From contig CM035433.1 in assembly GCA_020310875.1 (NCBI GenBank), forward strand, positions 105,531,258-105,595,257: a DNA stretch of 64,000 nt, written 5' to 3'. The DNA is from Ceratopteris richardii. Its lineage: Eukaryota > Streptophyta > Polypodiopsida > Polypodiales > Pteridaceae. The translations under genes and the position numbers were made by a program. This document shows positions 45,037 through 55,403 of the stretch, one piece after another; the stretch's first letter is position 1; each line of letters begins with the position of its first letter. Below the pieces are notes generated by a model. That model was not told where the DNA came from. It was given only the letters and a program-made list of their open reading frames with translations, and did not search any database.

Positions 45037-45241
45037 CATTAGGACGGGAGAAGCCAGACGAGATCCAAGCAGAAGGACGTAGTAGACTCCTTGTACATAC
45101 ATGTATAGTTATATATATATATGCGCATATGTAAGCTATGATTTGTGTGTCATAAATATTCTTCCTTGCTAGCTCAAGAATTTTGGACTTCTAATTATTT
45201 TTCTTGTGTTGCGTAGAGACTGTTAGGAGCTAAGTAACAAA
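45037..45241 (+). promoter_or_regulatory. Spacer with TATA-rich stretch before the accessory ORF
   Basis: TATATATATATATGCGCATATG at about 45109-45130, followed by the pyrimidine-rich TTCTTGTGTTGCGTAG, which resembles a 3' splice site. Either feature could allow separate expression of the next ORF. Inference from motif only. Confidence 0.35.
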
Positions 45242-45592
45242 ATGGCAGATCAAATAACTCAACTCTATTTGTACGAACTAAGGATATATTTCTCGGACCA
45301 AACATTCGCCCGCATGGACATAGATGTCGACGACTTTGAGACGGAATATGAGGTGGAGGAAGCGCATTGGCTAGTATGCTTCATAAACCAGGGTTTGGAT
45401 GTTATGTTTTATATTGAGTGTTTTGAGGAATACCTGACCCGACATGTAGGATGGGCGGGGGATCGATATTACTATTTCGACCCTTCGAGGGAAATGCCTA
45501 ACGAAGAGAATGATATCACTGGGGCTTGGGCAGATGTGTTGATGATAGGAAGTGATGACGGAGCTCCTGAAGTTGAGCCTGACTCGCCCTAG
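45242..45592 (+). CDS. Acidic accessory ORF downstream of integrase, 116 aa
   Basis: ATG in a favourable context (AACAAAATGGC). The product is strongly acidic, with motifs MDIDVDDFETEYEVEEAHW, LDVMFYIECFEEYL, and a tail EVEPDSP. There is no signal peptide, transmembrane segment or zinc finger. It sits 205 bp after the integrase stop, the position where some plant Ty3 elements carry env-like or other extra ORFs, but it resembles none I know. It is uninterrupted, in contrast to the Pol lesions nearby. Function unknown. Confidence 0.5.
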   Translation: MADQITQLYLYELRIYFSDQTFARMDIDVDDFETEYEVEEAHWLVCFINQGLDVMFYIECFEEYLTRHVGWAGDRYYYFDPSREMPNEENDITGAWADVLMIGSDDGAPEVEPDSP

Positions 45593-45950
45593 GGAAGTCA
45601 TCGGGATGCGCGTACGAGTTGAGGCTATATGAGACATCCAGGGGACCCACATTCTAGATCATCTAAGGATAGGTACATGAGGGACTAAGGCATAGCCGAC
45701 TGTAGTTACCAAGTGAAAAGTCAACTCGATGAATACATATGTAGTGTCTGTAATTGAGAGAATGGAGTGAAGAGGTGGTTGATCTGTCAAAGGCTAGAGT
45801 GTATATGTTTGCATGCATGTGAGGGAAAAGTGGGAAAATCCCTTTCTTCCTCTCCCTAATTCTCAGGACTTGGGTAAATTAATTAACTATGAAAAAAAAA
45901 AGAAAAAGAAAAAGAAAAGAAAAGAAAAAATTTGTGTTGCTGTGATCGTA
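45593..45950. other. Non-coding stretch with A/AAAAG repeat
   Basis: No gene. A-rich (AAAAAGAAAAG)n run at about 45891-45930 immediately upstream of the hairpin array. Confidence 0.5.
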
Positions 45951-46284
45951 CCAATGCGCTATGGTGGGCTAGTAGGTGGGTGGATTTATCCTAGCCGGGT
46001 GGTTAGGACCATGAGCCGCAGCTAGTTTCGCCATAGGCTTGGGATGTATGTGTCTATGTCTTAGCTACGTGCCATAACGGGTTGGTAGGTAGGTGGAGCC
46101 ATCGTGGCTGGGTAATCACAACCATGAGCCGCATCCAGCTTCGTTATGGGCTAGCTGAGATATGTTATGTGTTATCATTGTGTGTTTGTGTGTTGAGCGC
46201 TACATTGCATTGGTAGATGGGTGGAATCAACCTGATTGGGTGGTCAGGTCCACGAATCGCATCCAGTGACAATGTAGGCCAACA
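45951..46284 (+). ncRNA. Array of three covarying stem-loops (candidate structured RNA)
   Basis: Units at 45951-46042, 46061-46158 and 46191-46284. Each has an outer helix, a 1-nt bulge on the 5' side, two pairs (GC or GT with GC), a bulged G, then an inner helix: CTATGG/CCATAG, CCATAACG/CGTTATGG, CTACATTG/CAATGTAG. Outer helices are CCAA/TTGG, TTAGCTA/TAGCTGA and TGTTG/CAACA. Between the arms are conserved blocks GGTAGGTGGGTGGA and ACCATGAGCCGCATCCAG around a small hairpin (TCCTA/TAGGA, a weak GTG/CAC, ACCTGA/TCAGGT) with a GGGTGG-like loop. T:G wobbles in unit 2 pair only if the plus strand is the RNA. The family is not recognised. Confidence 0.7.
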
Positions 46285-47102
46285 TGTGAATATAAATAAA
46301 ATTTACGTACGAAATTATTCCCCACTCCTGAGGGGGAGAGAGAGAGAGAGGAGAGGGCGATGATCGCCTGGAAGGGAACGTTATTTGCTTGTGTGATTGG
46401 TATGTGGTGGCTCGTGACAGATCAACTCACTCTGAATCGACATTCTTGAAGGCACGGATCCTATATATGTACTTATGGATGAGACCTTTAGCAAGGTAAT
46501 GCAACGGGTTTGCTTTATAACTTGTGTGCTTTATCCAAGGGTTTTCCAGAGTGTGGGTGCTCTAGGGTTTTTATGTAGGTCTTGACTTGTACTCGGGTCT
46601 CGATGGCTTTTGTGGGACGACGATGGGGATTCTTAGGGAGTGTCTGGTCATGGAATATGTGTATATAACGAATAGTAGGTCAATAAAGGGGTATGCATTT
46701 TGGGTATGTTGCATCTCCTGTTGAATTCATTTCAGTTGTTGTTGTTTATTTCGGTATTTCCATTTCTGTTTGTTAGTAATGATAGTTGCATGTGTAAAAC
46801 ATGGAAAGGTATGAATGTGATATTTTGGTTGAGACTATTTTCATAATGGAATGCATGAGCAAATTGATGCAGGGTTGAAATGGAATTGCATATATGTGCA
46901 TGTTCTTTGATCATTTGGAAGTGACTGGTTTGTATGTATTCATGAGTGATTTTTTGAGCACTAATAGCTTCAATGAGTGCAGGTTCCATTGGAGTCATGG
47001 CTCAATGGAAAGGTATGCAACCAAGTTATAAACTGACATGTTCATGGCTGTTTGGGTTATCTTGCAGCATGTAATGGCTTGTCGAGGACGACTTCGCGAA
47101 TA
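46285..47102 (+). other. 3' non-coding region of gypsy element B
   Basis: No gene. Contains a (GA)n run at 46334-46354, a TATATAACG box at about 46663 closely followed by AATAAAGG at 46682 (promoter/poly(A)-like), and GAGGACGAC at 47084 just before the PPT. Confidence 0.5.
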
Positions 47103-47116
47103 AGAAGAGGGGAGTA
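47103..47116 (+). other. Polypurine tract of gypsy element B
   Basis: AAGAAGAGGGGAGTA followed by TGTTA, the usual PPT-LTR junction. Only about 70 bp of LTR-like sequence can follow before PPR-like sequence starts. Confidence 0.65.
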
Positions 47117-47184
47117 TGTTATCTCAAAAAATGGTTGGTTTTTTTTGCACTAATATGCTTCCGTTGTGTAGAATACATGCTTGA

Positions 47185-47820
47185 TTGCAGGCACTTGAAG
47201 ATTTGATCAAATATTTGATTGGAGGTATTAGGGAAATACATGGTGACGTCTTGGTAAGAGAGGATTGGGAAATCGATACCGTTGCTTTGCTGGCCTGTGG
47301 CACCGAAGGGTTCATAGAAGAAGGCCTAGAAATATATGCTGAAATTTGTAGACGGGATTTGCATCAAAATGTGTACATTGGAAGCAGTTTAATTGATTTG
47401 TATACAAAGTTTGGATTACTCATAAAAGCACGTGAAGTCTTTGATAGGTTGCTGAATCAGGATGTGGTGTCATGGAATGCCCGGATTGCAGGATATGTAG
47501 AACATGATCATGCTGATAAAGCTCTTGCTTGCTATGAGCAGATGAAAAAATTGCTCCTAATGAAGTCACATATGTTTGTGTTTTGAAAGCCTATGCTGTT
47601 CAAGGAGCTGTTCACATGGGTATAGAGTTGCATGCAGGTATTGAAAGACAAGGATTTGCAACAAGGACCTTATTTTTGGGAAGTGCCTTGATCAGTATGT
47701 ATGCAAATTTATTTTTGGTATCAAAAGCTCAAGATGTTTTTGACAAGCTGTCAAGTCAAGACTTGGTCACATGGAACTCTCTCATTTTGGGTTATGCTGA
47801 GAAAGGATATTCACGTTTAT
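47185..47820 (+). pseudogene. PPR gene fragment, frameshifted
   Basis: 47185-47586 contains EEGLEIYAEICRRDLHQNVY, SSLIDLYTKFGLLIKAREVF and QDVVSWNARIAGYVEHDHA. A shift near 47560 moves to the next frame with KAYAVQGAVHMGIELHAGI, SALISMYANLFLVSKAQDVF and DLVTWNSLILGYAEKGYS, then unrelated residues and a stop. This is about two PLS triplets of a gene similar to the intact one at 18163 (same VF..L..QDVVSWN pattern). It is truncated at both ends; the MYAKCG hallmark is degraded (YTKFG, YANLF). The upstream TTGATTGCAG resembles a splice acceptor. Confidence 0.85.
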
Positions 47821-47864
47821 TAGACCCGCATCGGGGAGTTTTTTTGGCATCGATGTACAGATAA

Positions 47865-48180
47865 GAGGGGGGAGGCTGTCATTTTTTAGGGGGGAGGTTT
47901 TTTTGTCAGGTCTCTCTCTCCATTTTTCTCGCCAACAAGCGGGAGGGACCATCTCTGCCTTTCTGTTTTTTGGGCCGACTTCTGTTTGGTGGGGACAGGG
48001 AAATGAGGGGAGGCTTATCATTTTGAGAAGGGAAGGAGGAGAATTTCTGGCCCATCCCACTTCTCTCTGGTGCTCTTCTGCCTATGTTTTCTCTCCCCTT
48101 ACTTGCTCGTTCGGGTGTTATCATTCTCCTATATAGACTTATGCTCCAGTTGAAACTTCGAGCTTCGATCATGGTGAAGT
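47865..48180. other. Unassigned spacer
   Basis: G-rich runs (AGGGGGGAGG twice, at 47863 and 47888) in otherwise ordinary sequence; no gene. Could contain a stranded PPT pair, but no LTR is evident. Confidence 0.4.
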
Positions 48181-48199
48181 AGACTCAAAGCTTATCGAT

Positions 48200-49130
48200 G
48201 TTGCTAGAAATGAATCTGAAGAGCCATGACGTTCACAAGAAATCAGAGTAGTTGAACAATGAGCGAGCCTCCTGGTTGCTGATCTGAGTGCTGCAGGAAC
48301 TCGACTCGCACGCGCTACAGAATGTTGGGGAGATCCAGTCCGCTCTTGCTTGCCTTTATGAAAAGGGGAAGTTTTAAATAGGGCTCGAAAGATGATTCCA
48401 AGAAAACCTGCTATCTTGGTCATTGGGCTCAAGAGATACTTCCACCAGAAGCTGCTATCTGGATTATTGCAATTAAGCTTGATCGCAACATTCAAATGAT
48501 GTCCAAAGTCATAGAGAGGGCCATCGGATCCTTGCGCAAGGAGGTTGTCGACATAGATAGAGAAGGATTTATGACGCTGTTGAGAGGGCTGGTTCCATGG
48601 TGACATGCCAGGCTATAATCCGTACCAATATTGGCATAGGAGGGGAGAAAGAAGATTGCAAACGGACATGGGTTGCCAATGCAGATGAATGAAAAAAGAG
48701 GGGATCTATTGAGACAACAAAAGCAATATATGCACACGCACTGTATGTTTACAAAGGGAAAAAGCGTGCATGATTGAAAGCAGCTCAAGTGGAGAAATCC
48801 CATGGATCAAGGGATTCTTTAGATTCTCAACTCAGAAGAGCAGTCACATATTTGCCCACATGCTGAAGTTCTTTGGCTAATGGGGACCAAGGAGAAGTGG
48901 TTAGCTGGTGATGTTCAAGCAAGCAGACATATCCTGTGTGAAGCTTTCACTGCTGTCCAAGCTCTGAGTAGGTTTGGACTGTAGCATTCAAGCTAGAGTT
49001 TGAAAATAATGAACAAGAGGGCAGTAGAAGAAGCAGATTTGCGTTGCTGAGGATACAACGGAGAAGCGAGAGAAGCTCTCAAGGAGGACTGACCTTGAAG
49101 TTAGGATGACTACCTCTGTGTGTGACTTGG
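48200..49130 (+). pseudogene. PRP6/STA1-like splicing factor pseudogene
   Basis: Plus-strand frames, shifting several times, match the HAT-repeat region of pre-mRNA splicing factor 6. Recognised segments are LARATECWGDP and LNRARKMIP at about 48312-48400, MMSKVIERAIGSL near 48500, [13 protein letters not shown] near 48590, [13 protein letters not shown] and KKRGSIET near 48655-48720, [31 protein letters not shown] and LRRAVTY at 48725-48850, and FKLEFENNE near 48990. In active relatives the protein bridges U5 and U4/U6 snRNPs in the nucleus. Stops and frameshifts every 20-60 codons show it is dead. No intron interrupts the matched stretch, so it is a processed copy or derives from an intronless parent. 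Confidence 0.85.
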
Positions 49131-50617
49131 GAAGAAAAGCAGACTAGTAGCTGTCTTGTACGAGCATGGACTGGCTAATATTTTCAAACAGAAGCTATGC
49201 AAGGGCGCTGTACACTCTGCTTCATTTCTGTACACTCTGATCCGTTTCTATATAGAAGGAATGATGCTCTTGGGCTTGTAGAGAAAGTGAGGGCAGACGG
49301 TCCCGACTCAAAAGAAAAGGGGTATCTCTCAGAATTCTGAGAACGCTCGGTGCAACGATGTTGTAAGGGACACTGGCGCTTCTAAGTGAGGGGATAGGTG
49401 CTAAGCTTTAGAGGAATAGCTTGTGGCTCTATTCTAACTTGAGTTGGAAAGGAGAGCGGGCAGTCCAAGGGGAGTCGTCTCCTACATCAGACGAGTCTTG
49501 GAGAAGCCGGAGTGGGAAAGACTTGGATGATCTACTGAGGATGGAATTGCTTTGCCAATTTCAGTCTGACAGTATTAAATCCAACATGAATGTTGAAGAA
49601 GATCCATGACAGCAATCTACGGTCGAAGAGTGAGGTGCTTCTTTCTGTATGTATTTCAACCTTCACTGTTTTGTTTTGCTCTGGGAAATTGCATATAAAT
49701 ATTTCCTATATTTATGCATATCGTGCAGTACGGTTATGTATATAACCTTTTCCACACATGTAAATAGCTGAGCATACACGTATGTGTGCATGCTGAGAGA
49801 CTTAGTTTTTAAGCTTTCTTGAGCAAGGAATTACTATCTTTGCTTTCCGTTCAATTATTGTAAATGTTTGGTTCGGAGAAATAACATGGGATTGGGTTCA
49901 TGTAATGATGGATGTCATGTATGCATAAATATACCTGAATGTATAGGCTTTAACATGCTTCTGATTACTAATTCTTAGGAAAAGATTAAATGTTGCGCAA
50001 TTTGTTTTGATGGAAATGTTTGACTTCTGTGTTGTTTCGGTGAGTATAGAGTTCAGGTATCTGATTCCAGAAGGAGGAAGAGTCAACATACTTAGCTATA
50101 GGAAGGGAAAAATGGTGTGTGATTTGTTTTATCTTAGTTTTCCTTAGCTAAGGTATTGTTCGAATGTCAATTCTTCTGAGATTTTGTTTTGAAACGCTCT
50201 ATTTTTTGTGTATCAGATCTACTATTGTTCATGCGAAACTCGATTTTCAACTTCCGCTTTTGAAAATTGTGTATCCTTACTCCTAAAGAGTCAAAAAATT
50301 GCAAAAAGTGACCAATGGATTTGGATAGCCAATTGTGCATGTGTTTCCCTGCCTCCTCCACAGATACCCATGAGTGATATTATGGATTTAGGGCGATCAA
50401 AACTAACCTAGCATCAGAAGGGTTGGGTAAAATATCATTGTGTGTATGCACTTTTTGGTGCGTCTGCCGGGAAGTATATGAACTAGTACATATACAAAGG
50501 AAGGATTCCTCGAGGGATAATTATGGGCTCCAAGTAATCCAATTGGACCGATTCCGAGGGGTTTTAACAAAATAAAGTCTCGTATAATCACTTTTTCCTG
50601 CGGCGTTAGAACTGAAC
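49131..50617. other. Unassigned intergenic DNA
   Basis: No supportable gene. A 62-codon open frame (49421-49609) has no recognised domain. TGGTGCGTCTGCCGGGAAG at 50456-50474, preceded by TGTATGCA, is PBS-like and may mark the end of another LTR, but no second copy is visible. Confidence 0.4.
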
Positions 50618-52500
50618 ATCACAACTACCTCAAAGTCATATTCCATTAGTAAGAGGAACCATTTTACTAATCTTCCTGTGTTGCATGGCTTGTTTACCAA
50701 ATACAGTAGAGCTTGATGATCAATAAAAAATATAAACTTATTTGCAAGCAAATAGTGTCTAAACTTTTTAACCGCATATACCATGCCCAATCATTCTCTT
50801 TCAGTAGTGGTATAGTTTCGTTCAGCTGCATTCAACTGTTCATTGGCATAAGCTATTGGAAGATCCATGTTACCTTCCGCAATTGATTGTGCAAGTACAC
50901 ACCCAATAGCATAATTGGATGCATCCACATGGACATGGAATGGCTTGTTCCAATCTGGTGTGATCAAAATTGGTGCTGAACACAATCTTCTTTTGAGCTC
51001 GTTAAAGGAGTTCTCACATTCTTCGGTCCACTCAAAGTTAGTCAAGAGGGAGTACAAAGTCTTTGCAATGATTGCATACATATGAATGAATCAGCGATAA
51101 TAGCCACAATGCCCCATAAAGGCTTGTACTTCCTTCACATTCTTTGACTGGGTAGCTCTGCAATAGCTCTAACTTCCTCCTCATCCGTGGATATGCCATT
51201 CTTTGACACTATGTGTCCTAGAATCTTGCCTTGCCTGACCATGAAAACACACTTTTCTAGATTCAAGCAGACTTGATATTCTCTACATTTGTCAAAGATA
51301 GCTCTCAGCTCAGGGATATGGGTTTGTCGAATGTTGGAATTAGCACAAAGATCATCAACATAGACTTTCAAATTCTTCCTCCAGAATTCTCTAAATACAT
51401 GACACATCAGTCTTTGGAAGGTTGTAGGAGCATTGCTAAGCCCAAATGACATTACCCAAAAGGCAAATATGCCCCATTCTGTGGCAAACGCTATCTTATA
51501 CTAATCTTTTGGTGCAATGGCTACTTGATTATAACCTCAGAAACCATCTAGAAAGCTGTACACTTCCTTGCCTGCTACCCTTTCTAATAGATGCTCAGTG
51601 ATAGGAAGTGGATAGCTATCCCGAATGGTGGCCGCATTAACCTTCTTCAAGTTAATGCATACACGTAACTTGTCATTCTTCTTGGGCACCACTACAATGG
51701 GGGACACCCATTCAGTGTGCTCGATTTCATAAATAAATCTAGCTTCCACCAAGCGATCTATCTCTTCCTTGATCTTGGCAGCATAGTTGTCATTGTATGT
51801 GTATGGCTTATGTTTAGAGGGTTTGGAATCTGAGGTCATGGGGATCGTATGACAACATATGTTAGGGTCTACACCTTTTAGGTCCTTGTAACTCCATGCA
51901 AACACATCTCTATATTCTCGTAGCAAGGATATCAATTCTTGCTCTTCATCTTTACTCAGGTCGTGTCCTATGTATGTGCATCACTCTTCACCTTCCTCTA
52001 TGGTCACTATGCTTTTGTTTGTAGCTTCTTTGTTGTCATAGGCCTCTCCTATCACTGCTTCATGCTTAGGCATCCTTATCATGACTCTCCTATCTTCTAC
52101 TTCATACTTCTTGAAATTTTCAGGGACCTCAAACAAAGATTCTTCTTCCTTTGGTGTGACTTCCTTCTTCTTCCTCTTCTTGACTTCGTTCTTAGTGGTC
52201 ACCTGTGTGGTTAATCTCACCTCATTCATAATTTCTTCGTGTCTCTAAGGTGAGCTCCTACTTCATAGAAATATTCCTCATCTGATGCAAAAGGAGGGTC
52301 CATAATAATTGACTCTAGATCGGAGTCACTTGCATCCTCGAATGCATCAATGCTAGGTTCACATTCTTCAATCATCAGATCACACATGATTGGCTCTATT
52401 GTGAAGATAGAAATGTCATAGCCATCCTCATCGCAGTGGGGTGTCCATTGTTCTTCATTGATGGCTACATCCATAGTTGCTAAAATATCCACCCAACCAT
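50618..52500 (-). mobile_element. Ty3/gypsy remnant C (linker, RT, partial RNase H)
   Basis: Minus-strand order: acidic linker 52492-52226, charged linker 52229-51981, RT 51935-51135, RNase H 51081-50618. RT blocks include REYRDVFAWSYKDLKGVDP, TEWVSPIVVVPKKNDKL, YSFLDGF, SFGLSNAPTTFQRLM, active site VYVDDLCANS and KILGHIVSKNGI. RNase H shows VHVDASNYAIGCVLAQS and FIDHQALLYLVNKP, and breaks off at about 50618 where unrelated sequence starts. Stops occur near 51534, 51505 and 51135. Related to but distinct from element B. Confidence 0.88.
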
Positions 52501-52790
52501 GAGGTTCAAATTCTTCATCTGGAAATACAACAAGTGTATAGGCTAGTCTCGTATTGATCTATTAGTTTCCTTCACAACTACCTCTCTTGCCTTTTCCCTT
52601 TTCTCTTCCTCTTTGGCCACTTTACACATCCATAGGTGAGTGTCTTCATGCATACACGAGGATCCTGATCCTATGGAATGCACTGAATCCATTTCGTCTG
52701 TGGCTCTATGGATGGGATTCCATTGAATGGGGGGCACTGGACAAGGTCTCGTCTTCATGGTTTCAGATCTAGGGGGACCTCTAAGATAGA
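52501..52790 (-). other. Boundary region between gypsy remnants C and D
   Basis: An open minus-strand segment (52758-52543) rich in Glu/Lys near its end (KVAKEEEKREKAREVVV) may be linker of remnant C. The exact junction with D cannot be placed. Confidence 0.35.
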
Positions 52791-52799
52791 CCTACTCTC

Positions 52800-53934
52800 C
52801 TACCTCAAAATGGATGTCTCTCTATCGAGGGTCAGCATAGGCTCTCGCCCTATCCTGAGATCTCCTAATCTATCCTTAGAAAGCCTAAGCATATCGTTCA
52901 TCTCTTCCAAGAAGTCCTTTGTAGCTTGAACTTTCTCATTCTGCAATCCTACTACATAAGGAGCTCTTGGTTGAAACCCATACATAAGCACAAAAGAACT
53001 ATGCCCAGTGGAAGAGTGTTTGGCACTATTATATGCAAACTCTACTATATGTAAGTACTTTTCCCAACTAGTTTGCCTTTCATTCACATATGCTCGAAGC
53101 ATATCCTCTAAGATTTGGTTAACCCTCTCTGTTTGCCCATCCGTTTGTGGATGCTTGACCATACTCATGCTAAGTTTCGTGTCCAACCTTTTGAAGACCG
53201 CTCCCCAAAAGTAGCTAGTAAAAAATCCTATCCCGATCAGAGACTATGTCTAAAGGAAGACCATATAACGAGTATAGGTTTTCTATAAAGAGTCTAGCTA
53301 ACTTAGGTGTCTTCACCGTAGTGCATGTCAGAATAAACCTGGCCATTTTGGTTAACCTATCCACAATTACCCAGACCAAATCATGCCCTCTGTGTGTCTT
53401 AGGTAATCCGACTATAAAGTCCATGGAGATACTCTTCCACTTCCCATTAGGAATATCCAATGGGTGGAGTAGTCCTCCAATCCTCAACCTCTTAGCTTTA
53501 TTGACCTTGCATTTGGTGCACTTAAGCACATACTCTAGGACGTCCTTATGAAGTCGAGGCCAATAAAACTGCCTCTTAACAAGATCATAAATCTTGTTAA
53601 CTCGTCAGTGTCCTGCACTAGGTGTGTCATGACACTCATACAAAATATGCCGTCTCAACTGAGAATCTCTAAGGACACACACCTTACCTTTATATAATAG
53701 ATATCCATCATGGACATTGTAATTCTTCCACTTGAATCCTTCTTGAGTACTCGTCGATACTCCATCCTCATTGGAAACTCGTATATCATGATCACCATTC
53801 TCTATGGCTTCCCAAATCTCAGAATATGCAGGATCAAGCCAACATTTCCCTCTTATGGAATCAAGTAGCTCACTAGTGATATGAGTAAAACTCAGTCCAT
53901 TGAGCATAGGCATGCGGCTAAGTGAATCAGCCAC
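52800..53934 (-). pseudogene. Integrase of remnant D
   Basis: 53934-53605 runs from the RH-IN linker (ADSLSRMP) to the first His pair (ILYECHDTPSAGH). 53529-53215 holds the finger end (CTKCKVNKAKR), core WKSISMDFIVGLPKTHRG and IVSDRDRIF. 53186-52800 holds HPQTDGQTERVNQILEDMLR and the segment to DRLGDLRIGREP. D,D and E are all visible. The C-terminus is truncated. Confidence 0.92.
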
Positions 53935-53994
53935 TACATTAAACCTTCCCTTCCTATACCTAAGCTCATGATCAAACTCTTGAAGGATCTGTGC

Positions 53995-54324
53995 TCATCG
54001 GGCCTTACAACCTTTAAGGTCTGTTTGATTAGAGAGCCACTTAATGCTCTCTTGATCAAACACTATCATAACTTTGGCACCATATAGATAATGACACCAC
54101 TTCTTCAAAACATGGACAATTGCATACAACTCCTTCTCATAGACGTAGTAATTCTTCTGAGCCGGTTCTAGTTTCTTACTCTCAAAAGCTACTAGTCGAT
54201 CATCCTGAAGTAAAACCGCTCCTATGGCAAAATCACTCGCGCCAGTCTCAAGCGCAAAGGGTTTTTTGGGATTTTCTATATGTAAAAGTGGAGTTATAGC
54301 AATGACTACTTTCAACTTCTCCAT
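53995..54324 (-). pseudogene. RNase H of remnant D
   Basis: PFALETGASDFAIGAVLLQD (the catalytic Asp of ETDAS is Gly here), KNYYVYEKELYAIVHVLKKW and FDQESIKWLSNQ (usual TDHESI altered). A degraded RNase H. Confidence 0.9.
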
Positions 54325-55382
54325 ACTTTGTTTTTGTGTGTCTCCCCAATGAAAGGCTTTCCTTTCCCTTTAAGCTGTTTTGTCATCGAGACGATAATTT
54401 TGGCATAATTCTTTATGAATCTTTGATAGAAACCTGATAAACCTAGGAAGATATGTAGCTCTTCCAGGTTCCTTGGATGTGGCCATTCCATAATAGCCCT
54501 TACTTTTTCAAGATCCATCTGAATTCCATTCTGAGAGACTATATGCCCAAGGTATCTAACCTCTGCTTTGAAAAATTTGCACTTTGACTCCTTAGCAAAG
54601 AGTCAATTTTCCCTTAGCACTTGAAATACCTTTCTTAAGTGTTCAAAGTGCTCCTATTCTGATGTACTATAGATGAGAATGTCATCCAGGAAGTCTACTA
54701 CAAAGTGTCCTAGATATGGCCTTAATACACTATTCATGAGCTTCATGAAAGCGGCAGGAGCATTGGTGAGACCAAAAGGCATCACCAAGAACTCATAGTG
54801 CCCATATCTAGTCGTAAATGCAGTCCTAGGGACATTCTCTGCCCTAATCCTAATCTGATGATATCTTGAACTAAGGTCAAGCTTGGTAAAATACCTAGCT
54901 TGATGTATCTGATCAAATAGGTCTTCCAATCTAAGCATTGGAAACCTATTTTTGATAGTTACCTTATTAAGTTCTCTATAGTCTATACATAATCTCATAG
55001 AGCCGTCTTTCTTCTTAACTAGGAGCATCGGTGATGCCCAAGGTTAGTTACTAGGTCTAATGAAGCGCTTATCTAAATAATCCTGTAATTGCCTCTCAAC
55101 CTCCTCATTCTGAGAAACGTTAAGCCTATAAGGTGGCTTACAAATAGGGTTAGTGTTAGTAACTACCTCAATAGCATGGTCAATGTCCCCTCTCTCAGGT
55201 ATCCCTCTAGGTAAGTCAGTGGGAAAAACATTTCTAAACTCAAACATAAGATCTTTAAAACTTTTAACCATACACTCTTGCAAGAAAGAATAATAGAAAT
55301 TCCTGTCCATATTTACATTCCTAGCATGAAAATATACATAAGATGAAATGCCTGTACAATGCTCAAAGTCTTGACTATACAA
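54312..55382 (-). pseudogene. Reverse transcriptase of remnant D
   Basis: 55382-55044 has FRNVFPTDLPRGIPERGDID and CKPPYRLNVSQNEEVERQL. 55028-54654 has [50 protein letters not shown] and active site [10 protein letters not shown]. 54518-54312 has the connection (MEWPHPRNLEELHIFLGLSG FYQRFI). The domain order is complete, with stops between segments. Confidence 0.92.
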
Positions 55383-55403
55383 TAAAAAGATCTCCTACAC
55401 ATG

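Larger units (their letters stand above)
39926..47116 (+). mobile_element. Ty3/gypsy element B, 5'-truncated, fairly well preserved
   Basis: Gag, four zinc knuckles, protease, RT, RNase H and integrase occur in order on the plus strand with only a few lesions. Then come 2.1 kb of unusual 3' sequence (acidic ORF and hairpin array) and a PPT at 47103-47116 (AAGAAGAGGGGAGTA). TG begins at 47117 but the expected 3' LTR is cut off within about 70 bp by PPR-like sequence. The 5' LTR, PBS and gag N-terminus are lost at the junction with copia. Confidence 0.85.

Noticed and set aside
45951..46284. Hammerhead ribozyme array
   Set aside because: The required CUGAUGA and GAAA core boxes are absent, so the structure is something else.
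48169..48606. 145-aa minus-strand frame
   Set aside because: It is the antisense shadow of the PRP6-like pseudogene read on the plus strand.
49421..49609. 62-codon ORF as a gene
   Set aside because: Short, no domain, in a region of chance frames.
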